Origin: a virus
IMG/VR virus record: IMGVR_UViG_3300025128_006668
Coordinates: 1 to 64,000 of that record
Direction: 5' to 3' (one strand)
DNA length: 64,000 bases
The notes under the pieces are model-generated. The model ran no database searches. It was not told the DNA's origin and saw only the letters and a program-made list of their open reading frames with translations. Below, piece by piece: positions 41,675 through 50,900 of the stretch; the first letter of the stretch is position 1, and every line of letters starts with the position of its first letter. A program made the translations under genes and the position numbers.

Positions 41675-43092
41675 TGAAAGATAATAAGTATTTACAAGCT
41701 GTAGGAGATCACTTAAACGAGGAAGGGTTTACAGAGGAGCTTACTGAGGCTAACTTTGTTATCCCTGAGGAATCTGACTACATTGACTTTGGAGAAGAAA
41801 CCGAAGAGTGGGACGTTGCCGCAAACCGTCCCGGCTTGTGGGAGAATATAAGAAGGAAGAAGCTTAGAGAGGGCAAGAATTATAAACCTGCTAAGACGGA
41901 GAAAGAAGGGCGTCCAAGCCAAAAGGAGCTCAAAAAAGCTCAGAGCGCACCTAGAGACCCTAGAAGAACTCCTGCTCCTAAAAAAGACCAAAAGAAAGGC
42001 TCTAAAAAGAATAAGCCCGATAGCGCTAAGAAGCCAAACAAAAGTATCAAGTTCAGCAAAGAGGTAACACAGCAGCTGTCTAATAAAGTCAAAGAACATA
42101 ATGCTAAAGACAAAGGTTCTAAGGCAACGCTCGGAGCGCTAAAAGCAGTTTATAGAAGAGGCGCTGGCGCTTACTCAACTAGCCATGCGCCAAAGATGAG
42201 TCGTCATGGATGGGCCATAGCAAGAGTCAATGCTTTCTTGTACCTATTAAGAAATGGAAGGCCTAAAAACTCTGGCTACAAACAAGACAATGACCTTCTC
42301 CCAAAAGGACATCCTAGAAAAAGCTCTGCCGGTATGAAAAAGAAGTACTCAATGGGCGAAGGCAATGAGGATGTGTTCACGAACCCCGGAGAAGCAATGA
42401 AAAGAGCCAAAGAGCTCGGGCTAGACGACATTCATACACATAAGACTGATGACGGTAAGACTATCTATATGCCGGGTAAAAATCACGAAGAGTATATGAA
42501 GACTGTAACCACAAAAGGGCCCAATTATAAAAAGGTATATGCTGGTTATAAATATCAAGATCCCAAGACAGGTGAAATGTACACCTTCAGAAGAAGAGGC
42601 GTTTACAGAAAAGATGGTCGAATACTAATTCCTGTAAGAGGATCTAAGGCTCATAAGGCAGGACCAATGGAAGACCATGTGTTCACAAGCAAAGAAGCCG
42701 CCATGAAGTTTGCGAAAAAGTTCGACGACTTGAGTGACAATGTCCATACTAAAAAGACCGGAGACGGAACTGTTCTTTATATTCCCGGAAAGAATGAAGA
42801 AGAGTTTAGAAAATGGTACAAGTCGCATAAAGGGGAAGATGCTAAAGGGGCTGAGTATCAAGGTAGAAAAGTTACTCTCAATAAACCGTTTAGAACACCA
42901 GACGGGCCAAAGAAAAGATCTGTCTATGTTAAGAATGAAAAAGGTAATGTAGTTAAGGTCAACTTTGGTGATCCTAATATGAAAATCAAAAAGAACATAC
43001 CGGAGAGAAGGAAGAGTTTTAGAGCTAGACACAACTGTGATAACCCCGGTCCAAAATGGAAGGCAAGATACTGGTCTTGTAAGGCATGGTAA
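41674..43092 (+). CDS. Multi-domain phage protein with DUF5872- and DUF5824-like modules
   Basis: 472 residues. After an acidic N-terminus and Lys/Pro-rich linker, AVYRRGAGAYSTSHAPKMSR and NAFLYLLRNGRPKNSGY form a module known from phages and giant viruses. Two related segments follow (VFTNPGEAMKRAKEL ... IYMPGKNHEEYMK and VFTSKEAAMKFAKKF ... LYIPGKNEEEFRK), and the end RKSFRARHNCDNPGPKWKAR is the DUF5824-like motif. Names are from memory. It is probably a virion or prohead protein. The N-terminal peptide (NKYLQAVGDHL) resembles the next gene's. Confidence 0.7.
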   Translation: MKDNKYLQAVGDHLNEEGFTEELTEANFVIPEESDYIDFGEETEEWDVAANRPGLWENIRRKKLREGKNYKPAKTEKEGRPSQKELKKAQSAPRDPRRTPAPKKDQKKGSKKNKPDSAKKPNKSIKFSKEVTQQLSNKVKEHNAKDKGSKATLGALKAVYRRGAGAYSTSHAPKMSRHGWAIARVNAFLYLLRNGRPKNSGYKQDNDLLPKGHPRKSSAGMKKKYSMGEGNEDVFTNPGEAMKRAKELGLDDIHTHKTDDGKTIYMPGKNHEEYMKTVTTKGPNYKKVYAGYKYQDPKTGEMYTFRRRGVYRKDGRILIPVRGSKAHKAGPMEDHVFTSKEAAMKFAKKFDDLSDNVHTKKTGDGTVLYIPGKNEEEFRKWYKSHKGEDAKGAEYQGRKVTLNKPFRTPDGPKKRSVYVKNEKGNVVKVNFGDPNMKIKKNIPERRKSFRARHNCDNPGPKWKARYWSCKAW

Positions 43093-43096
43093 GAAT

Positions 43097-43276
43097 ATGA
43101 ATAAAAATGAATTCCTAAAAGCAGTGGATGATTATCTCACAAAAGATGTGCGTAAAGAACAAAAGAAAAAGAAGAAGCACACTGTATATAAGCCTCCAAG
43201 CTGGAAAAAAGACAACCCCGGAAAATACCAAGTATTAGAAGCTCCAGAGCCAGATGAAGATCAAGGCCCTAGTTAA
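43097..43276 (+). CDS. Small charged protein sharing an N-terminal motif with its neighbour
   Basis: 59 residues from ATG 43097: MNKNEFLKAVDDYLTKD, then Lys-rich, then Pro/Glu/Asp-rich. The opening matches MKDNKYLQAVGDHL of the protein just upstream, which suggests a shared targeting or capture peptide. It is mostly disordered. No family recognised. Confidence 0.55.
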   Translation: MNKNEFLKAVDDYLTKDVRKEQKKKKKHTVYKPPSWKKDNPGKYQVLEAPEPDEDQGPS

Positions 43277-43288
43277 AGGAAAATTGAA

Positions 43289-44596
43289 ATGAAATGTAGA
43301 GGAAACAATATTGCTCGCCGTTCTTTTATACATGTCGGAATGGCAGGAGGAATAGGATTAGGTTTATCAGATTTTTTTAGAATCAGAAAAGCCCAAGCAG
43401 ACCAAAAGTTTTACGAGAGCGTAGAGGGGCCAGCAAAGTCTGTTATCTATATTTATCTGCCCGGCGGTTCTGCGCATCAGGAAACATTTGATCCTAAACC
43501 GCTGTCTCCGTTAGAGTATAGAGGCCCAATGGCTAGCATTGAGACAAATGTTCCCGGAATCAGACTTAATGAGATGATGAAAAACACTGCTAAGCTAATG
43601 GATAAGATTTCCATCATTCGCAGTATGACACATGGAGAGGCAGCGCATGAACGAGGCACACATAATATGTTTACTGGCTATAGACCTAGTCCAGCACTCC
43701 AATATCCTTCCATTGGTTCAGTGGTTGCACATGAGTTTGGCCCACGTCATAACTTACCACCTTACGTCTGTATCCCCAATCAGCCTAATGAGTTCGCAGG
43801 TACTGGATATCTAAGTAGCTCATTCTCAGGCTTTAGTCTAGGTTCTGACCCTGCGAGTGACGGGTTTCAAGTTAGAGACTTGAAGCTTCCTAATGGTGTT
43901 AATGATGGTCGCTTTGGAACACGTCGCAAAATGCTGGGTGCTGTCAATGACTATTTTGCAACTAAAGAAAAATCAGACTCTCTGGATGCCGTAGATTCTT
44001 TTTATGATCGTGCTTACAGCTTGATTAGCAGCGAAAAAGCCAGAGATGCTTTTGATATAAACAAAGAGGATGCTGTAACTAGAGACAGGTATGGTAGAAA
44101 TACCGCTGGAGCCAGAATGCTTTTGGCTCGTCGGTTAGTCGAAGCAGGGACGAGGTTTGTAACGCTAACTTATGGTGGCTGGGATATGCATGATAATATC
44201 GAAGCCGGAATACGAAGACAAGTCCCAGCTCTAGACCAAGGACTAGCGGCATTGATAGAAGACTTAGACCAAAGAGGTCTTCTTGAATCAACCTTGGTAT
44301 GTGTGGCTTCTGAGTTTGGCAGAACCCCAAAAATAAACGCCAATTCAGGAAGAGACCACTGGCCTAAAGTGTTTAGCACCCTAATGGCAGGAGGTGGAAT
44401 CAAGGGCGGTTTAGTATATGGAAAATCCGATGCGACCGCTAGTGAGCCAGAAGAAAATGCTGTAGGAGTGGAAGACTGGGCATCTACGATTTATAATAGG
44501 ATAGGGATCGTCCCCGATAAAGAGCTTATGGCTCCCGGAGATAGACCTATTGAAATTGTAGATGGTGGTAAAGTTATTCAAGATTTAATTATTTAG
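43289..44596 (+). CDS. Tat-exported DUF1501 protein (copy 2)
   Basis: 435 residues. ARRSFIHVGMAGGIGLGLSDF is the Tat signal. SVIYIYLPGGSAHQETFDPKP, HGEAAHERGTHNMFTGY, LTYGGWDMHDNI and ASEFGRTPKINANSGRDHWP are DUF1501 landmarks, and the C-terminal residues EDWASTIYNRIGI are typical. It shares the domain with copies 1, 3 and 4 but is clearly diverged, so these are old paralogues. AAGGA precedes the ATG. Confidence 0.88.
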   Translation: MKCRGNNIARRSFIHVGMAGGIGLGLSDFFRIRKAQADQKFYESVEGPAKSVIYIYLPGGSAHQETFDPKPLSPLEYRGPMASIETNVPGIRLNEMMKNTAKLMDKISIIRSMTHGEAAHERGTHNMFTGYRPSPALQYPSIGSVVAHEFGPRHNLPPYVCIPNQPNEFAGTGYLSSSFSGFSLGSDPASDGFQVRDLKLPNGVNDGRFGTRRKMLGAVNDYFATKEKSDSLDAVDSFYDRAYSLISSEKARDAFDINKEDAVTRDRYGRNTAGARMLLARRLVEAGTRFVTLTYGGWDMHDNIEAGIRRQVPALDQGLAALIEDLDQRGLLESTLVCVASEFGRTPKINANSGRDHWPKVFSTLMAGGGIKGGLVYGKSDATASEPEENAVGVEDWASTIYNRIGIVPDKELMAPGDRPIEIVDGGKVIQDLII

Positions 44597-44609
44597 TCTG
44601 GAGATAGAT

Positions 44610-44807
44610 ATGAAAAAAAGAATTCCAATTATAGCTATTATTATAGTAGTTGCGATATGTATCGCAAACAAAGATGAAATTAAACAAATGTTTAACAAAG
44701 GAGAAGATAAAGTGGTAAATTGTTCAATCTGTGTAGAAGAATGCCCATGCGTAGAAGCTGAATGCGTCTGCAAGGCAACTTGCAAATGTGATAATTGTGT
44801 TAGCTAA
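44610..44807 (+). CDS. Membrane-anchored Cys-rich (metallothionein-like) peptide
   Basis: 65 residues. An N-terminal hydrophobic helix (IPIIAIIIVVAICIA) anchors a tail with nine cysteines in CxC and CxxC spacing (CSICVEECPCVEAEC, then CVCKATCKCDNC). It lies between two DUF1501 genes. The tail could bind metal or form disulfides with exported neighbours. GGAG precedes the ATG. Confidence 0.65.
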   Translation: MKKRIPIIAIIIVVAICIANKDEIKQMFNKGEDKVVNCSICVEECPCVEAECVCKATCKCDNCVS

Positions 44808-44824
44808 TTAACTAGAGGTGCAAA

Positions 44825-46108
44825 ATGTTAAGTTTATCAAGAAGAAGTTTTCTGTCAGTAGGAGGTTTAGGCCTTCTTACTATGCCGCAGGTATTACGCG
44901 CTCAAAATAATAATGGGACATCCCACAAGGCTGTGATTAACATCTTCCTTGGTGGTGGCCCTCCGCATCAAGATATGTGGGATATAAAGACAGAAGCTCC
45001 ATCGGAGATTCGAGGACCATTTAAGCCGATCCCGACCAATGTGGCGGGAGTGCACATCGGGGAATGTTTCCCTGAAATTGCTTCAATGTTTGATAAATTT
45101 ACAGCTATTCGTTCTGTAGTAGGATCTGATGGATCACATGATGGATACCAGTGCGTTACTGGATGGAGTCGTAAAGACATGGTGTCCGGATCTAGCTATC
45201 CAGCTATTGGGGCGTGCGCCTCTAAAATATTAGGCCCTGTTGACCCTGCTGTACCGGTTGCAGTAGGGTTAGCGGAGGCTACTCAGCATATGCCTTGGTC
45301 AGAAGCAGGAGGAGCTGGTTATCTTGGAGATACCCATAAGCCTTTCAAGCCAAATGGCCAAATGATGAAAGACCTTAAACTCAATATGGAAGTAGAAAGG
45401 TTTAAGAATAGAAAAGCCCTTCTTAATGGTTTTGCAAATATCAATAAGCAGATAGACAAGGCTGTTAATGTTGATACGTTTACTGAAGAGGCGTTTGGAG
45501 TTCTTACTTCAAGCTCTTTAGTTGATGCTTTAGACTTGTCAAAAGAAGACGCAAAGATTAGAGAAATGTATGGAGATGGTAAGCCGTTTAAATTCCAATA
45601 CGACGGAGCGCCCACAGTTAATGAGCATGTGCTTATGGCTCGCCGCTTAGTATCTGCTGGGGCACGCTCTGTCACACTATCATACGGAAGGTGGGATAGC
45701 CACGGATCTAACTTTGATCTAGTCAGAGATCATGGAGCCAAGCTAGACCAATGCGTATCGGCTCTTGTTAAAGATCTTGATCAACGAGGTATGCTTGACG
45801 ACACACTTGTTGTAGTATGGGGAGAATTTGGCAGAACCCCTAAGATCAACCCAAAGGGTGGTCGTGACCACTGGCCGCAAGTTTCTGCAGCACTACTAGC
45901 AGGAGGAGGATTCAATCACGGGCAAACCATCGGAGAAACCAATAGGCTTGGGGAAGTTCCAGAGTCCAGACCTGTGCACATACAGGAAATCTGTGCAACA
46001 ATGTATAGAGGTCTAGGTATCGACACGATGTCCACAACTTTATTAGACAATACTGGAAGACCTCAATATCTTCTAGATCACAGAGAGCCTCTAAAGGAGT
46101 TAATTTAA
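44825..46108 (+). CDS. Tat-exported DUF1501 protein (copy 3)
   Basis: 427 residues. SRRSFLSVGGLGLLTMPQVLRA is the Tat signal with a likely cleavage after LRA. AVINIFLGGGPPHQDMWDIK, VGSDGSHDGYQCVTGW, LSYGRWDSHGSNF and WGEFGRTPKINPKGGRDHWP are the family landmarks. It differs from copy 2 in the first half but shares the second. The stop overlaps the next ATG by one base. Confidence 0.88.
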   Translation: MLSLSRRSFLSVGGLGLLTMPQVLRAQNNNGTSHKAVINIFLGGGPPHQDMWDIKTEAPSEIRGPFKPIPTNVAGVHIGECFPEIASMFDKFTAIRSVVGSDGSHDGYQCVTGWSRKDMVSGSSYPAIGACASKILGPVDPAVPVAVGLAEATQHMPWSEAGGAGYLGDTHKPFKPNGQMMKDLKLNMEVERFKNRKALLNGFANINKQIDKAVNVDTFTEEAFGVLTSSSLVDALDLSKEDAKIREMYGDGKPFKFQYDGAPTVNEHVLMARRLVSAGARSVTLSYGRWDSHGSNFDLVRDHGAKLDQCVSALVKDLDQRGMLDDTLVVVWGEFGRTPKINPKGGRDHWPQVSAALLAGGGFNHGQTIGETNRLGEVPESRPVHIQEICATMYRGLGIDTMSTTLLDNTGRPQYLLDHREPLKELI

Positions 46109-46392
46109 TGGTTAAACTAAATGATTGGGTTCAAAGAACTAAGTTTCCCCTTGAAGGAAACGCAGCATTTGACTGACATGAGTACTCTATCGCACAGGTT
46201 GTGCGTATTGATGAAGAGTGTGTGGAAGTAGACTTTGCATGTAGCTGTATGACTTTTGATGGAAGCAGCAAAAAGCTTTGGGCTCATGGAGAATATCTTC
46301 CTCTTGATGATGAGTCTTATGCGAAACATAAAAAGGCACATGACGCCTGTTGTCTTTTTGGAGAAGAACTGGAAGTAGATTATGCAACGTAG
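46108..46392 (+). pseudogene. Small gene with in-frame TGA (broken, or readthrough/Sec candidate)
   Basis: One frame runs from ATG 46108 to TAG 46390-46392 (94 sense codons) but is interrupted by TGA at 46174-46176, after MVKLNDWVQRTKFPLEGNAAFD. After it the frame continues with HEYSIAQVVRIDEEC and a Cys-containing part. A hairpin CGCAC-AGGTT-GTGCG begins 14 nt after TGA. Explanations: a nonsense mutation of a Trp codon, sequencing error, or programmed readthrough. The later half alone (GTG 46201) has no good start. Confidence 0.5.
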
Positions 46393-47599
46393 AAATTTTT
46401 TGAAACATTTATCAGTATTCCCTACCTTATCTTTAATAGAATCTCTTAGAGCTAATGAAGAGGAGCTAAAGAAGAATGGTAAGTCAGCTATCTTATTATG
46501 GATGGGCGGTGGTCCTTCAACAATGGATATTTGGGACTTGAAACCGGGTGCTCCTACAGGAGGCCCATTCAAACCTATCGGTACATCTGGAGATGTTCAG
46601 ATCTGCGAACATATGCCCCTCATGGCAAAGCAGATGCATAATGCTGCGATTATTAGAAGTATGAGTACGAGAGAAGCGGATCATATGCGTGGAAGATATT
46701 ACATGCATACGGGCTATGTTCCCAACCCAAGCATGACTCATCCTAGTTATGGATCTGTCATATCGCATCAGCTCCAAAGACCAGAAGTTTCTATCCCTAA
46801 ATTTATCTCCGTTGGAGGAGGCAGTATGGGAGCTGGTTTTTTGGGCGCTAAATATTCGCCGTTCGTTGTTAACAGCGATGGTAGAATAAGAAACCTAAAT
46901 ATGAAAGTAGACCAAAGATTCTACCAAAGAGCATATGCCTTGGACGCTATAGAAACAAGCTTTATAAATCAAAGAAGAGGTTCTGCTGCAAAAGAACATC
47001 AAGCTATACTGAAAGAAGCTTTTGGAGTACTCACAAGTTCCCAGATGGATGCTCTCAAGGTAGCTGGTGAGCCAGAGAATGTAAAAGAGAGATATGGAGA
47101 TAATGGTTTTGGTAAAGGATGCTTAATGGCTAGGCGACTAGTCGAAGCAGGAGTTCCATTTATTGAAGTCAATCTTGGGGGATGGGATAATCACCAGAAC
47201 ATTCATCCTATGTTAAGAGATACTAAGTTGCCTATGCTTGACCAAGGCATGAGTGCGTTGTTTGAAGATTTAGAACAAAGAGGGATAATTGATGACACTG
47301 TAGTTATTTGGATGGGAGAGTTTAGCAGAACTCCCCGTATCAACCAGAACGCTGGACGTGACCATTGGGCGCGTAGCTGGAGCGTTGTTGTTGGAGGAGG
47401 CGGAATGAACGGAGGCATATCTATTGGAGAAACAAGCTCCGATGGGACTAGAGTTGAGACAGAACCACATACATCGCAAGATGTTATGGCATCTGTGTGT
47501 AAAGCCTTAGGCATTTCGCTTGGCACAACATTTACTAGTAATAACGGCAGACCTATGAAAATTGCCAATTCTGGTAAGATTATTAAAGAATTATTCTAA
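46382..47599 (+). CDS. Tat-exported DUF1501 protein (copy 4)
   Basis: 405 residues. QRRNFLKHLSVFPTLSLIESL is the Tat-like signal. ILLWMGGGPSTMDIWDLKP, MSTREADHMRGRYYMHTGY, VNLGGWDNHQNI and WMGEFSRTPRINQNAGRDHW follow, and GDLV-like end motifs are replaced by DVMASVCKALGI. Cytosolic residues are short. It overlaps the interrupted gene by 11 nt and abuts the next gene. Confidence 0.86.
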   Translation: MQRRNFLKHLSVFPTLSLIESLRANEEELKKNGKSAILLWMGGGPSTMDIWDLKPGAPTGGPFKPIGTSGDVQICEHMPLMAKQMHNAAIIRSMSTREADHMRGRYYMHTGYVPNPSMTHPSYGSVISHQLQRPEVSIPKFISVGGGSMGAGFLGAKYSPFVVNSDGRIRNLNMKVDQRFYQRAYALDAIETSFINQRRGSAAKEHQAILKEAFGVLTSSQMDALKVAGEPENVKERYGDNGFGKGCLMARRLVEAGVPFIEVNLGGWDNHQNIHPMLRDTKLPMLDQGMSALFEDLEQRGIIDDTVVIWMGEFSRTPRINQNAGRDHWARSWSVVVGGGGMNGGISIGETSSDGTRVETEPHTSQDVMASVCKALGISLGTTFTSNNGRPMKIANSGKIIKELF

Positions 47600-47895
47600 T
47601 GAAATTTTATCGAAACGCAGTCTATGTTCTTGCAACCCTTTGTTTCTTTAATATGTTACAAAGTGCTTATGTCTACAAAAAACTTGTACAAATAGAAGAG
47701 AAGCAAAATAAAATAGAGGTTAAAATACCCATTTCAGAGGATCTGAAGGAATTGCCCTTACATACTAGACTTAGAGACTCCCAGATAATGCAGGCAATCC
47801 TTATGACGCATCACCAATTAGGGGTACATGATCCGGGCTCTCAGCCTATGTGCCCTATGTGTCAACAACAGGGATTAAAAACAGTATCAGATTAA
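47599..47895 (+). CDS. Single-pass membrane protein with C-terminal CPMC
   Basis: 98 residues. One transmembrane segment near the N-terminus (AVYVLATLCFFNMLQSAYVY) precedes a charged helical region and a tail QPMCPMCQQQG, which could hold metal or a thiol pair. It is the last small gene before the large structural protein. No family recognised. Confidence 0.55.
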   Translation: MKFYRNAVYVLATLCFFNMLQSAYVYKKLVQIEEKQNKIEVKIPISEDLKELPLHTRLRDSQIMQAILMTHHQLGVHDPGSQPMCPMCQQQGLKTVSD

Positions 47896-47945
47896 GCTTT
47901 TTGGGGTATTTACTCTTAGATCTACAATTTTCCTAGGAGTAAAAA

Positions 47946-50900
47946 ATGGCATTTCAAACATCTGATGGCTCATCTACGGGCCTCTTTTCACCAGACGGGT
48001 CGCCTGCAGGTTCAAATCAAAATGCAGGGGTCTCACAAGGTATCAATACAGACTTAGGTGATGGCGCAGTAGAAGGTGCATCTTCAGTCAAGGGCGTTAA
48101 CAACGACAGCGCAGGAGCAGGGTCATACAACAATTCTGATGGTGGTAGTATAACGAATGCCGGAGAAGGCAATACTAAGATAGATAGAGTAGATCCGGGT
48201 AGTGATAGCCAAAGTTCTCCAGAAAATTTTGTAGAAACTATAAGTGTATCAAAAAGAAACACATATTTTAGAGATGGGATGCCATTCTACAACAGTTATT
48301 TGGGTGAGTTTGCGCAAACCCCAGAAACAAAAAACCAAGGTGTCTTTGATCAAGACTCCCAAACAGATGTCTCAGACGGAATTAGAAGTAATAATGTAGA
48401 CGCTACCGCAGGTGATACGGTAAGTAATCAAATAACTAGTTCCTTTGGTGCTGGTGCCGAGACAAAGACATATTTTGTAAATGCAAATACAGCCTATGCA
48501 GAAAATTACAACGTCGATAATAAAAATGACAAGAATAGTGAATTCGTAAGCGACCCATGTAATAGCTGCTTTGGGGAGAGAGATAACGGTATGGGGCCGG
48601 TTCAAACCGGTAGCCACCCTTGCGTGACTGTTGAAACGGAATGCCTGTCCTGTCTAGAAGGATTAGGAGCTAAGCAAACAAATGTATTACTTCCTGTGTT
48701 TCAGGGCACAGTTGGAGTTCGAGGTGTAAATGAGGCCGGCCTAAATGACGGAACTGTTGATCTAAAGACAGGCTATTGGGCATTAAATCCAAACACGACC
48801 GTATCAGCTGCAGGCTACGAAGAAGGTCAAGATGTTGAAAATGGGGACATCTTTAGAGGTCAGACAAATGGCCAGTGCGACCCGACAAGATCAGGCCCTA
48901 GAGGACCAGTCAATGTAGCAAAAAGGCAGTTTAGAGGAGGAGTGGATGCCGGAGCCGATGAGTGTCAAGCTGGAGCAACCCATATGGTTAAAGGTATCGC
49001 TACTGCCCCGTCTCAAAACACTCTACCAGTATCAGACAGAAACAAGAGAGTTGCTAGTTTAGCATCTGTTGTAGGTAACTGTACGTTCAGCTATACTCTT
49101 CGATATCTAGGAGAAACTTGGAATGCTAACCAGCATGGAAATAAAGTTTTCTGTATCGACGGAATAGGCGAATCTGGAATCCAGATAACTGCTTATGAAA
49201 AGCGGCTCAAGGACGACGGTACTCCCGCCGGGGAAGAGGGAGGTAGTAACAGAAGTGGCCCAATGAGCGAGAGAGGTAACAACTGTGCAAATAGCGGATA
49301 CTACGATCTCTATGCTTGTGGTTTTGGAACAGGTGCTGCCGACATACTTGGAAATGTCGATGGAGGAGGAGAGGTTTATGGCCCACTTGTGCGAGTCGGC
49401 ACATTAAACAAAGGTGAATTCCAAGATCCCTGTACCTGCCAATACAGATACCTAAGAGGATCTAAATACTCAGACTTAGTTGATCTCGCATACGGAGGAG
49501 CGATAGGTAATATACAAGACGAGTTCCTTCCTGTATTTGCTACCGGAGCATGTAGCGATCCTAATATCTTATCGAATAATTGGCACATGGGTCACCTTCC
49601 AGCGGAGGGCAGTCCTGTTACAAGTCATGGAGATGATCTAGTCAGCTGTGGATCTGACATCTTTGTACTATCTTCAGGTGCTGGTGGAACAGGAGTCTAC
49701 TGGTCGGATGAAAAATGCGATTGGATGATTCCTCTCCAAGTAGGAAGCACTGTGGAACCATATGACCCTACAGGTGTTTGCATGCTGGTATCTGGAGAGA
49801 TGGATGGTGTCTTTGGGCAACCTTTAGGTGGAGAAATGGCCTTTGATCCAGTTAATGGATTTACTGAAAACTCAAGAAGTGGAGCATGCGGCTCTGGCCC
49901 AGTCCTGTGGCATGAAGAAACAAAGCTTTATAAGACTACTAAGTTTGTAAATAGTCCATATTGTTGTAACGCTCCTTATCCGGTTGGTAATTGTGATGCT
50001 GAGGGTAACATTCCTGACTTCTGGGCTTACGATATTGTTAAAATTGATGATTTCAGCTCTGCTGCTGAAAGATCGGTTGGTTGCGTAGCCGGTAAATTCC
50101 CAAGTGGAACTCAAGGTATTATCAATGAAGTTGTATTTGCGCGCAGCGATTCTGTCGGTTTTACTGCAACAGTGTACCCGTGGGTGGCAACGATGGAAAA
50201 ACCAATGCCTCATTTTACTGGTGGAACTCTTGGCCCTAATGGAACTAGTATATTCTATCCACCGGGACTAAATAACACAGAGTTCGGTCTTCCATCCTGC
50301 GATTCTTGGGACGATGCCGGACAGACTTGCCAATGGCTAGCGGGTGTTGACTTATACAGCTGCTTTGCAAACTCAGGAACTGGTTGTCACTCTGAGTTAT
50401 TTGGAGAAAGCCAAGTATATCTAGGATATGCATATGTCCCTGTAGATGACATCACAAAGATAAGTAGGCCTACATGGAGAAGTAATGGCTGCTTTATTAC
50501 TGACCTTGCTCAACGCACCGACGGGCCTGTAACAATTGGCACAACTTGTCCACGAGATAACTGCGGATTGTATTACGGAGCTGAGAGTGCAGTTAAGGCC
50601 TGTGACGATAGTGAGTGTGATACATACTTTAGAAATCCTCCTTTTGCACTCGGTGAATTTGTCAAGGCTAAAGCAACAACAGGTGTAGACAACATCCTAT
50701 ATAACGCGGCTGTTTTTATAGCAGAGCTTAGTGAAGAGATAGGAGACGCCGAACAATGGGCGAAGGATAATCCTTATATATGGCAGGTTTCGAGTTACGT
50801 GTTCAACCATTCTCCGGGTAATCCAGCCGCTGAGTCAGGAGTTGACTGTTTCTACCAGTATACTTTAATTGGATCAACTTGCTGGGTTAGCGGAGACGGA

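Noticed and set aside
46201-46392. Separate gene starting at GTG 46201
   Set aside because: It shares frame with the upstream part from ATG 46108, has no ribosome site at the required distance, and its first codons are part of the hairpin. It is better treated as the second half of the interrupted gene.
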